Source: an uncultured Bacteroides sp. (GTDB lineage: Bacteria; Bacteroidota; Bacteroidia; Bacteroidales; Bacteroidaceae). Taken from it: 12,494 nt of DNA. The notes under the pieces are model-generated. The model searched no databases. It was not told where the DNA came from and worked only from the letters and a program-made list of their open reading frames with translations. Below are positions 5,088 to 12,494 of the stretch, in pieces (the first letter of the stretch is position 1; each line of letters begins with the position of its first letter). Made by a program: the position numbers and the translations under genes. The stretch spans positions 1-12,494 of the forward strand of contig CAUHML010000096.1 of the NCBI GenBank assembly GCA_959606905.1. Direction: 5' to 3'.

Positions 5088-7916
5088 ATGTCAACACAAA
5101 GTGAAGCGGCATTGGAAGCCGGACTGATAGCCACTCTTCTACAAATGGACTATGAATATGTCCAAATCGTAGAAGAGGATAATATGTATGCCAATTTTAA
5201 ACGACAGTTGGAGGTTCATAACCGCAAACGACTGGAGGAACATGGGCGTAGCGAGTTTACAACAGAAGAATTTGAAAAGATTCTTATATACCTTGAAGGT
5301 GGTACTCGCTTTGAAAAGGCAAAGAAACTCCGTGACTTATATCCGCTTGATACGGCTGATGGACAGCGTATATGGGTGGAATTTCTAAATAGGCAGCAGT
5401 GGTGTCAGAATGAATTTCAGGTTTCCAACCAAATCACGGTGGAAGGACGTAAAAAATGCCGTTATGATGTGACGATTCTAATTAATGGTTTGCCACTTGT
5501 GCAGATTGAATTGAAACGTCGTGGCGTGGAACTTAAACAGGCATACAATCAAATACAGCGTTATCACAAGACTTCGTTTCACGGATTGTTTGATTATATC
5601 CAGTTGTTTGTTATATCCAATGGTGTTAACACTCGCTATTTTGCCAATAATCCAAATAGTGGGTATAAGTTCACATTCAACTGGACAGATGCCGCCAATC
5701 ATCCATTCAATGAATTGGATAAGTTTGCTGTATTCTTTTTGGAAAAATGTACACTTGGCAAAATCATAGGAAAGTATATCGTGCTGCATGAGGGTGACAA
5801 GTGTTTGATGGTACTTCGTCCTTACCAATTCTATGCGGTAGAGAAGATTTTGGATCGTGTACAAAACTCCAATGATAATGGTTATATCTGGCATACAACA
5901 GGTGCTGGAAAAACATTGACCTCATTCAAGGCCGCACAACTTGTATCAGAATTGGATGATGTGGATAAGGTGATGTTTGTTGTTGACCGTCATGACCTCG
6001 ATACTCAGACGCAATCGGAATACGAGGCGTTTGAACCGGGTGCAGTGGATAGTACCGACAATACGGATGAACTCGTGAAGCGACTTCAAAGCAATTCCAA
6101 AATCATCATAACCACCATTCAAAAACTTAATGCGGCAGTTAGTAAGACTTGGTATAGCAGTAAGATTGATGCTATCCGTCATTCACGCATCGTGATGATT
6201 TTTGATGAGTGTCACCGTAGTCATTTCGGGGATAGCCATAAAAAGATTATGAAGTTCTTTGATAATGCCCAGATTTTTGGCTTTACGGGAACACCTATCT
6301 TTACTGAAAATGCAGTGGATGGACATACGACAAAAGAAATTTTCGGCAATTGTCTTCATAAATATCTCATCAAAGATGCTATTGCTGATGAAAATGTGCT
6401 CGGCTTCCTCGTGGAGTATTATCACGGTAACGAGATTGTAGATAACGATAACCAAGCTCGTATGGAGGAGATAGCAAGATTTATCCTTAACAACTTTAAT
6501 AAATCTACATTTGATGGAGAGTTTGACGCATTGTTTGCTGTGCAGTCTGTTCCTATGCTTATCCGCTATTACAAGATTTTCAAATCATTGAATCCTAAAA
6601 TCCGTATAGGTGCAGTATTTACATACGCAGCCAATAATAGTCAAGATGATGAACAGACCGGTATGGGAACGGGAAAATATGTCAGCGAAAATGTGGGCGA
6701 AGCAGATGAACTGCAATCCATTATGGATGATTATAATGAAAACTTTGGTACATCTTTTACCACAGAGAATTTCCGTGCTTATTATGATGATATCAACCTG
6801 CGCATGAAAAAGAAGAAAGCGGAAATGAAACCGCTTGACCTTTGTCTTGTCGTGGGAATGTTCCTTACAGGCTTTGACAGTAAAAAGCTGAACACGCTTT
6901 ATGTGGATAAGAACATGGAATATCACGGGTTGTTGCAAGCGTTCAGTCGTACCAACCGAGTGTTGAACGAGAAGAAACGATTCGGTAAAATCGTATGCTT
7001 CCGTGACCTGAAAAACAATGTTGATACGTCTATAAAACTGTTTAGCAATTCCGACAATCCTGAAGATATAGTACGTCCTCCGTTTGAAAAAGTAAAGCAG
7101 GAGTACAAGAGTTTGGCAACAGATTTTCTGCAAAAATATCCAACGCCAAGTAGTATAGACCTTCTGCAAAGTGAAAATGACAAGAAGAATTTTGTACTTG
7201 CGTTCCGTGACATTATTCGTAAACATGCAGAAGTTCAGATATACGAAGATTACAGCGAGGATGCTGAAGACCTCGGTATGACCGAACAGCAGTTTAACGA
7301 TTATAAGAGTAAATACCTTGATATTACAGTTGGGTTTATTGATCCACCTGCTACACCGTCAACTGTTGCGGAAGATCCTGCCCCATACGGGAATAATCAA
7401 GGGCTGGAAGACATTGATTTCTGTCTTGAACTTCTGCATAGTGACATTATCAATGTGGCGTATATTCTTGAACTCATTGCGGAACTTGACCCATATAGCG
7501 ATGATTATTCAGAAAAGCGCAAGCATATCCTTGATACAATGATTAAGGATGCTGGAATGCGAGGCAAAGCAAAACTCATCGACGGCTTTATTCAAAAGAA
7601 TGTAGATGAAGACAAGGAAAACTTCATGAATGGGCGCAATAGAGCAGATGGAACAAATGAATTAGAGGAACGTTTGAACCAATATATTGTGTCAGAACGC
7701 AATAAGGCTGTAAGTGATTTGGCTAATGATGAACAAATTTCTGCCGAAGTGCTTAATCTTTACATAAAAGAGTATGACTATTTGCAAAAAGAACAGCCTG
7801 AGATTATACAAAAGGCATTGAAAGAAAAGCATCTCGGTCTTATCAAAACTCGCAAGGCTTTGACGAGAATTATGGAAAGATTGCGTAGTATTATAAAAAC
7901 GTTTAATTGGGAATAA
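5088..7916 (+). CDS. hsdR: Type I restriction enzyme, R subunit (HsdR)
   Basis: HsdR is the motor and nuclease subunit that, with HsdM and HsdS, translocates DNA using ATP and cleaves unmethylated DNA. At 942 residues it is of normal length. The N-terminal HSDR_N nuclease domain has the PD-(D/E)XK-type residues D127 and E141-x-K143 (in RYDVTILINGLPLVQIELKRR). The SF2 translocase follows: Walker A GAGKT at 272-276, Walker B DECH at 373-376, motif III TGTP at 400-403, and motif VI QAFSRTNR at 617-624. A C-terminal helical region of about 300 residues should contact the methyltransferase. No frameshift or lost catalytic residue is seen. GGCAAGGAT precedes the ATG, a modest ribosome binding site. 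No convincing promoter is visible in the 123-bp gap after the XRE gene, so it may be cotranscribed with that gene. Confidence 0.97.
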   Translation: MSTQSEAALEAGLIATLLQMDYEYVQIVEEDNMYANFKRQLEVHNRKRLEEHGRSEFTTEEFEKILIYLEGGTRFEKAKKLRDLYPLDTADGQRIWVEFLNRQQWCQNEFQVSNQITVEGRKKCRYDVTILINGLPLVQIELKRRGVELKQAYNQIQRYHKTSFHGLFDYIQLFVISNGVNTRYFANNPNSGYKFTFNWTDAANHPFNELDKFAVFFLEKCTLGKIIGKYIVLHEGDKCLMVLRPYQFYAVEKILDRVQNSNDNGYIWHTTGAGKTLTSFKAAQLVSELDDVDKVMFVVDRHDLDTQTQSEYEAFEPGAVDSTDNTDELVKRLQSNSKIIITTIQKLNAAVSKTWYSSKIDAIRHSRIVMIFDECHRSHFGDSHKKIMKFFDNAQIFGFTGTPIFTENAVDGHTTKEIFGNCLHKYLIKDAIADENVLGFLVEYYHGNEIVDNDNQARMEEIARFILNNFNKSTFDGEFDALFAVQSVPMLIRYYKIFKSLNPKIRIGAVFTYAANNSQDDEQTGMGTGKYVSENVGEADELQSIMDDYNENFGTSFTTENFRAYYDDINLRMKKKKAEMKPLDLCLVVGMFLTGFDSKKLNTLYVDKNMEYHGLLQAFSRTNRVLNEKKRFGKIVCFRDLKNNVDTSIKLFSNSDNPEDIVRPPFEKVKQEYKSLATDFLQKYPTPSSIDLLQSENDKKNFVLAFRDIIRKHAEVQIYEDYSEDAEDLGMTEQQFNDYKSKYLDITVGFIDPPATPSTVAEDPAPYGNNQGLEDIDFCLELLHSDIINVAYILELIAELDPYSDDYSEKRKHILDTMIKDAGMRGKAKLIDGFIQKNVDEDKENFMNGRNRADGTNELEERLNQYIVSERNKAVSDLANDEQISAEVLNLYIKEYDYLQKEQPEIIQKALKEKHLGLIKTRKALTRIMERLRSIIKTFNWE

Positions 7917-7933
7917 TTAAAAGTTATTCAATC

Positions 7934-8875
7934 ATGAAATTAGGTAAACTGGAGCAGATAACAGACCTTCGTTCTGTCTGGAAACATGAAGCCAAAGATT
8001 TTACTCCTTGGCTTGCAAAAGAAGAGAATTTGGAAATTCTCAGCGAGGCTGTAGGTATTGATATAGTCGTTGAAGAACAGGAATCCAATGTAGGCGATTT
8101 CAGTGTTGATTTATTTGCGACAGAGGAGGGGACGGGACGACGGATAATCATTGAGAATCAGCTAGAGGAAACAAATCATGACCATCTTGGCAAAATCATA
8201 ACGTATGCTTCAGGTAAAGAAGCTGAAGTAATAATTTGGATTGTCAGAAAAGCACGTGACGAGCATAAACAAGCAATAGAATGGTTAAATCAGCATACGG
8301 ATGACAAGTTCGAGTTTTTCTTAATAGAAATAGAATTGTGGAAAATCAATGATTCAGAACCTGCACCTAAGTTCAATATTGTAGAACGACCTAATACTTG
8401 GGCAAAGGCAATGAAAAAGACAGCAGCACTTTCAGAAACAGAAAACTTGAAATTAGCATTTTGGGAAAAGTTCAACAACGAAGCTCCAAAACACTCTGCC
8501 TTTATAAGGGAATTTAAGCTGCGTAAACCACAAGCTCAGCATTGGTATGACCTAGGTTTAGGATCATCAGCATATCATCTTTGTATGACATTAAATACTA
8601 AAAATAATTGTTTGTCAGCTGGATTGTATGTTAATGAGGACAAGGATATCATTACCCGATTTAAGTCAAATGAAGAATTGGTATCTAAAATATTAGGGAT
8701 TATAAATCCTAATGAAATAGAATGGCGACTAGATGAAAATAAAAAGGCAAGTCGTTTCCTTATTCTTCATCCTATGGGGGATATGAATGATAAAGATAAT
8801 TGGGATAATGGATGTGCATGGCTTTGTGATATGTGTGTAAAAATCAAACAAGTAGTAAAAGAAATACTAAAATAA
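7934..8875 (+). CDS. DUF4268-type protein with PD-(D/E)XK-like N-terminal domain
   Basis: This is a 313-residue protein. The N-terminal half (about 1-150) looks like a PD-(D/E)XK nuclease-fold domain: VGDFSVDLFA supplies D59, followed by RIIIENQLE with E74-x-Q76, then HLGKIITYASG. Gln at the usual Lys position is tolerated in several families of this fold, so activity is possible but unproved. The C-terminal half (about 175-313) matches DUF4268, a domain often seen in such proteins. It is placed between hsdR and hsdM, 17 bases after one and 1 base before the other, so it is part of the RM operon. It could be an extra nuclease, an end-binding helper or a modulator of HsdR. The start is the ATG at 7934; an in-frame TTG at 7907 would overlap hsdR and is less likely. 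Confidence 0.82.
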   Translation: MKLGKLEQITDLRSVWKHEAKDFTPWLAKEENLEILSEAVGIDIVVEEQESNVGDFSVDLFATEEGTGRRIIIENQLEETNHDHLGKIITYASGKEAEVIIWIVRKARDEHKQAIEWLNQHTDDKFEFFLIEIELWKINDSEPAPKFNIVERPNTWAKAMKKTAALSETENLKLAFWEKFNNEAPKHSAFIREFKLRKPQAQHWYDLGLGSSAYHLCMTLNTKNNCLSAGLYVNEDKDIITRFKSNEELVSKILGIINPNEIEWRLDENKKASRFLILHPMGDMNDKDNWDNGCAWLCDMCVKIKQVVKEILK

Positions 8876-8876
8876 T

Positions 8877-10430
8877 ATGAGCGAAGAATTACAGCAGAAA
8901 CTCCGTGACCAACTTTGGGAGGTTGCAAATCGTTTGCGTGGTAATATGTCGGCAAGCGACTTTATGTATTTTACATTAGGTTTCATCTTCTATAAGTACT
9001 TGTCGGAGAAAATAGAGAAGTATGCCAACAATGCCTTGGTGGATGATGAAATAACCTTTAAGGAATTGTGGGAAATGGATGATACAGATGCGGTTGAACT
9101 ACAAGAAGAAGCGAAAAATCAATGCTTGGAGAATATTGGTTATTTCATAGAACCAAAATTTTTGTTTTCGTCAGTAATTGAGGCTATCAAGCGTAAAGAA
9201 AATATCTTGCCTATGCTCGAACGTTCATTGAAGCGTATTGAAGACAGTACGTTGGGACAGGATAGTGAAGAGGATTTTGGCGGATTGTTTTCGGATATAG
9301 ACTTGGCATCGCCTAAATTGGGCAAGACAGCTGACGATAAAAACACGCTCGTTAGTAACGTTCTTCTTGCATTAGATGATATAGACTTCGGAGTAGAGGC
9401 ATCGCAGGAGATTGATATTTTGGGTGATGCTTACGAATATATGATTTCGCAATTTGCCGCAGGAGCCGGGAAAAAGGCTGGAGAGTTCTATACTCCGCAG
9501 GAGGTCAGCCGTATCTTAGCAGAAATTGTTTCCATCGGACACCAGCGTTTGCGCAATGTATATGACCCTACTTGCGGTAGTGGCTCGTTGCTTCTTCGTG
9601 CTGCCAATATCGGAAATGCAGTTGATATTTATGGACAGGAAAAGAATCCTACAACTTATAACCTTGCCCGAATGAATATGTTGCTTCATGGCATCAGATT
9701 CAGCAACTTCAAGATTGAGAATGGTGATACACTTGAATGGGATGCGTTTGGTGATACTCAGTTTGATGCTGTAGTTGCAAATCCTCCGTTCTCTGCAGAA
9801 TGGAGTGCTGCCGACAAATTCAATACTGATGATCGTTTCAGCAAAGCAGGAAGGCTTGCACCACGTAAGACTGCCGATTATGCTTTTATCCTGCACATGA
9901 TTTATCACTTGAACGAGGGCGGTACAATGGCTTGTGTTGCTCCGCATGGTGTACTATTCCGAGGAAATGCGGAGGGCGTTATCCGGCGTTTCCTTATAGA
10001 AAAGAAAAACTATGTGGATGCTATTATAGGATTACCTGCAAATATTTTCTATGGCACAAGTATTCCGACTTGTATTCTTGTTTTTAAGAAGTGCCGTAAA
10101 GAAGATGACAATATTCTGTTTATTGATGCAAGCAAGGAATTTGAAAAGGTAAAGACTCAGAACAAGCTCCGCGAGCAGCATATCCAAAAGATTGTCGAGA
10201 CTTATCGTGACCGCAAGGAAATAGAAAAGTATAGTCACCTTGCCTCTCTTCAAGAAATAGCCGAGAATGATTACAATCTGAATATTCCCCGTTACGTTGA
10301 TACCTTTGAAGAGGAAGAACCTATCGACATAAAGGCTGTAATGGCAGAGATAAAGGAGTTGGAAGCCAAACGTGCTGAACTCGACAAAGAGATTGAAGTG
10401 TATCTGAAAGAATTGGGACTGGTAGAATAG
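8877..10430 (+). CDS. hsdM: Type I restriction-modification DNA methyltransferase (HsdM)
   Basis: HsdM transfers a methyl group from S-adenosylmethionine to N6 of adenine at the site chosen by HsdS, protecting host DNA. Its 517 residues are of typical length. The N-terminal helical HsdM_N domain (LWEVANRLRGNMSASDFMYF) is followed by the methyltransferase domain. FYTPQEVSRILAEIV precedes motif I DPTCGSGS at 230-237 (SAM binding). YGQEKNPTTYNLARMN follows, then the catalytic motif IV NPPF at 302-305. A C-terminal coiled-coil stretch (about 480-510, rich in Glu/Lys) probably packs against HsdS. It starts one base after the preceding gene's stop, so expression is coupled. All key residues are present; the enzyme should be active. 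The methylated sequence cannot be deduced from this gene. Confidence 0.97.
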   Translation: MSEELQQKLRDQLWEVANRLRGNMSASDFMYFTLGFIFYKYLSEKIEKYANNALVDDEITFKELWEMDDTDAVELQEEAKNQCLENIGYFIEPKFLFSSVIEAIKRKENILPMLERSLKRIEDSTLGQDSEEDFGGLFSDIDLASPKLGKTADDKNTLVSNVLLALDDIDFGVEASQEIDILGDAYEYMISQFAAGAGKKAGEFYTPQEVSRILAEIVSIGHQRLRNVYDPTCGSGSLLLRAANIGNAVDIYGQEKNPTTYNLARMNMLLHGIRFSNFKIENGDTLEWDAFGDTQFDAVVANPPFSAEWSAADKFNTDDRFSKAGRLAPRKTADYAFILHMIYHLNEGGTMACVAPHGVLFRGNAEGVIRRFLIEKKNYVDAIIGLPANIFYGTSIPTCILVFKKCRKEDDNILFIDASKEFEKVKTQNKLREQHIQKIVETYRDRKEIEKYSHLASLQEIAENDYNLNIPRYVDTFEEEEPIDIKAVMAEIKELEAKRAELDKEIEVYLKELGLVE

Positions 10431-10448
10431 TTCAGAAAAGTAATAGCA

Positions 10449-11861
10449 ATGGGTGAAAATGACAACATACCTCAGATGACACCTTCATTTGAGAATATAT
10501 GCCGCAAGGATGAAAACGGGAATGAATACTGGAGTTCTCGTGACCTTTGTGGTGCGATGGGTTATTCTGCTTATTGGAAATTTCAACGAGTCATAGATAA
10601 AGCCATTAAAGTAGCCGGAGAAAAAGGAATGAATGTGGACGAGCATTTCAACCAAGCGGTTGATATGGTCAAGATAGGAAACGGCTCATTTCGCAAGGTA
10701 AATATATTCCGACTCTCTCGTATGGCATGTATGATTATTGCGGAAAATGCAGATGGCAAAAAGTTGCTCGTCCAACAGGCACGAGGCTTTTTCTCACAAT
10801 CTGTCTCAATGGCTGAACTTATGCATAATTCGCTAAGTTCTAATATATTGTTGTATAAAACAGCACAAGGAGAGGCACGTGTAGAAGTCATTTTCAATAG
10901 CGAAACATTCTGGATGTCACAAAAAAGGATGGCGGACTTGTTTGGGGTTGATGTCAGAACCATAAATTATCATCTCGGACAAATTTACGAAACAGGAGAA
11001 CTTTCCAAAGAGGCAACTATCCGAAAAATTGGGATAGTTCAAACAGAAGGAGACCGGGAAGTGGAACGTATGCCGCTATTTTACAACCTCGATGCTATTG
11101 TTGCAGTGGGGTATAGGGTAAACAGCTATCAAGCTACTCAATTCCGCATTTGGGCTACTTCAGTGTTGAAAGAGTTTATCATTAAAGGATATGCCCTTGA
11201 TGATGAGAGACTAAAACAGGGCAAACATTTCGGGAAAGACTATTTTGACGATTTGCTTGAGCGTATTCGTGAAATACGCACCTCAGAGCGCAGATATTAC
11301 CAAAAGATAACTGACATTTATGCAGAATGTAGTGCGGATTACGACCCGAAATCAGAAGACACAAAGTTGTTCTTCAAGATGGTACAAAATATGATGCACC
11401 TTGCCGTTACTCATCATACGGCTGCGGAAATTATCTATCAACGGGCTGATTCCGAGCAACCTTACATGGGACTTACCACGTGGAAGAAAGCTCCTGACGG
11501 AAGAGTGCAAAAGTCTGATACCATCGTCGCAAAAAATTACCTGTCAGATTCTGAATTGTCCCAGTTGAATCTTATCACAACTGCTTTTCTTGATATGGCA
11601 GAATCACGTGCTGCACGTCATATTGTTTCAACTATGGATGATTGGAAGAAGTTTCTTCAACAATATCTTGCAACGATGGATTACGAGCCGTGCGATACAG
11701 CCGGAAAAGTGACACAAGAGGAAGCAAGAGATAAGGCTTATAGCGAATATGAAAAATATAAACTGATTCAAGACAAATCATACATATCGGATTTTGACCG
11801 TTTTAATGATGGAAATGATGAAACTCCGTTACTTCCATTTGACTTGAATCCTACAAAATAA
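10449..11861 (+). CDS. DinD/BRO-like N-domain fused to RhuM family protein
   Basis: This 470-residue protein appears to have two parts. Residues about 11-125 (FENICRKDENGNEYWSSRDL, then MGYSAYWKFQRVIDKA and FRLSRMACMIIAENADGKK) resemble the N-terminal domain of DinD/BRO-type DNA-damage or antirepressor proteins. Residues about 131-445 match the RhuM ('virulence') family, with VEVIFNSETFWMSQKRMADL, FYNLDAIVAVGYRVNSYQAT and HHTAAEIIYQRADSEQPYMG (321-340). RhuM proteins I recall are about 340 residues and usually lack the first part, so this is probably a fusion. Both families are frequent passengers between hsdM and hsdS genes, which is exactly its position (18 bases after hsdM, 8 before hsdS). 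The biochemical activity is unknown. It might modulate the RM complex, respond to DNA damage or act as a separate conflict protein. Confidence 0.8.
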   Translation: MGENDNIPQMTPSFENICRKDENGNEYWSSRDLCGAMGYSAYWKFQRVIDKAIKVAGEKGMNVDEHFNQAVDMVKIGNGSFRKVNIFRLSRMACMIIAENADGKKLLVQQARGFFSQSVSMAELMHNSLSSNILLYKTAQGEARVEVIFNSETFWMSQKRMADLFGVDVRTINYHLGQIYETGELSKEATIRKIGIVQTEGDREVERMPLFYNLDAIVAVGYRVNSYQATQFRIWATSVLKEFIIKGYALDDERLKQGKHFGKDYFDDLLERIREIRTSERRYYQKITDIYAECSADYDPKSEDTKLFFKMVQNMMHLAVTHHTAAEIIYQRADSEQPYMGLTTWKKAPDGRVQKSDTIVAKNYLSDSELSQLNLITTAFLDMAESRAARHIVSTMDDWKKFLQQYLATMDYEPCDTAGKVTQEEARDKAYSEYEKYKLIQDKSYISDFDRFNDGNDETPLLPFDLNPTK

Positions 11862-11869
11862 TAACAACT

Positions 11870-12494
11870 ATGGCAATAGATAATAAAGATAAAAAAATCC
11901 TCAATGTTCCCCCTTTGAGATTTCCAGAGTTTACGGAGGAGTGGAAAGCAGAGCAATTAGATAATATTGCTACTTTGTCAAAAGGAATTGGAATATCCAA
12001 AGAACAACTTTCTGAGGATGGCGAGCCATGTATCCTATATGGTGAATTATATACTAAGTACAAATCCGAAATCATCAAGCAAGTTGAAAGTAAGACTGAT
12101 ATTAACGGTTCTAAACTTAAAAGGAGTAAAGCTAATGATGTAATCATTCCTTGCTCTGGTGAAACTGCCGTTGATATTGCCACTGCACGATGTGTCCCAT
12201 TTGATAATATTCTATTTGGAGGTGATTTGAATGTCATTAGCTTGCATCAATACGATGGTGCATTTATGAGTTATCAGTTGAATGGTAAGCGTAAATATGA
12301 TATTGCAAGAGTAGCGCAGGGTGTATCTATTGTTCATCTATACGGAGAACATTTAAAAGCAATTAAAACCTACAATCCAACTTTACCCGAACAACAAAAA
12401 ATAGCCAAATTATTATCACTTCTTGATGATCGTATTGACACCCAAAACAAAATCATTGAGGATTTGAAGAAACTAAAGTCTGCGATTAGTAAAC
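11870..12494 (+). CDS. hsdS: Type I RM specificity subunit (HsdS), 3' end outside window
   Basis: HsdS chooses the DNA sequence recognised by the whole complex through two target-recognition domains (TRDs) joined by conserved helices. The 208 complete codons here start MAIDNKDKKILNVPPLRFPEF. They cover TRD1 (about 19-172, with LRFPEFTEEWK, the KGIGISKEQL loop and VAQGVSIVHLYGEHLK) and the start of the central conserved helix (LPEQQKIAKLLSLLDDRIDTQN, then KIIEDLKKLKSAI). The frame stays open to the window end, so TRD2 is presumably beyond it. The ATG lies 8 bases after the rhuM-like stop. In Bacteroidales, hsdS genes are often followed by inverted partial hsdS copies and a tyrosine recombinase that shuffles TRDs; whether that is so here cannot be seen. 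Confidence 0.93.
   Translation, partial: MAIDNKDKKILNVPPLRFPEFTEEWKAEQLDNIATLSKGIGISKEQLSEDGEPCILYGELYTKYKSEIIKQVESKTDINGSKLKRSKANDVIIPCSGETAVDIATARCVPFDNILFGGDLNVISLHQYDGAFMSYQLNGKRKYDIARVAQGVSIVHLYGEHLKAIKTYNPTLPEQQKIAKLLSLLDDRIDTQNKIIEDLKKLKSAISK

Noticed and set aside
6585..7226. Long minus-strand frame (213 codons) inside hsdR
   Set aside because: It is a shadow of hsdR coding sequence; hsdR motifs run uninterrupted through this stretch and the antisense product resembles nothing.
1..12494. CRISPR array, tRNA, rRNA, IS element or integrase gene
   Set aside because: No regularly spaced identical repeats, no cloverleaf sequence and no transposase or recombinase motif were seen on either strand.

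Overview
The window looks like an accessory (defence or genomic) island from a Bacteroidales genome, of Bacteroides/Parabacteroides type. The evidence is the TAnnTTTG-type -7 promoter boxes (75-82, 635-642, 4725-4732), the generally weak Shine-Dalgarno sequences, the moderate-to-low GC content and the protein families present. This is inferred from sequence character and remembered families; no database search was possible.

Left edge (1-556). A short reading frame starts like a Bacteroides nucleoside deaminase. It loses that resemblance after about 14 residues, just before a perfect 8-1-8 palindrome ending at its stop codon. About 370 bp without a convincing gene follows, carrying nested inverted repeats and a 20-bp direct repeat. 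This resembles the end of an integrated element.

Region 557-2147. A tripartite HipBST-like toxin-antitoxin operon: an HTH repressor (hipB), a free-standing HipA N-subdomain protein (hipS) and a HipA-fold kinase (hipT) with intact catalytic motifs and an N-terminal CxxC/HxxC cluster. Upstream lie three palindromic operator-like sites whose centres are exactly 41 bp apart. The third overlaps the promoter.

Region 2148-2648. Two very short overlapping frames, the second with a CSCWMC motif, and a long hairpin that fits a terminator for the minus-strand operon coming from the right.

Region 2649-4639, minus strand. An A/T-rich three-gene operon with overlapping genes: a GHKL-type ATPase-like protein, a small STAS-like (DUF4325-type) protein and a small protein with two N-terminal membrane segments. 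I know of no characterised system with this make-up. It is the best candidate here for an undescribed system, possibly a partner-switch sensor with a membrane output.

Region 4640-12494, plus strand. A divergent control region and a small XRE-family regulator precede a Type I restriction-modification locus in the order hsdR, DUF4268/PD-(D/E)XK-like gene, hsdM, DinD/BRO-like–RhuM fusion, hsdS. HsdM and HsdS would form the N6-adenine methyltransferase, and HsdR adds ATP-dependent translocation and cleavage. The two inserted genes are accessory proteins of unproved function. hsdS runs off the right edge after its first target-recognition domain.
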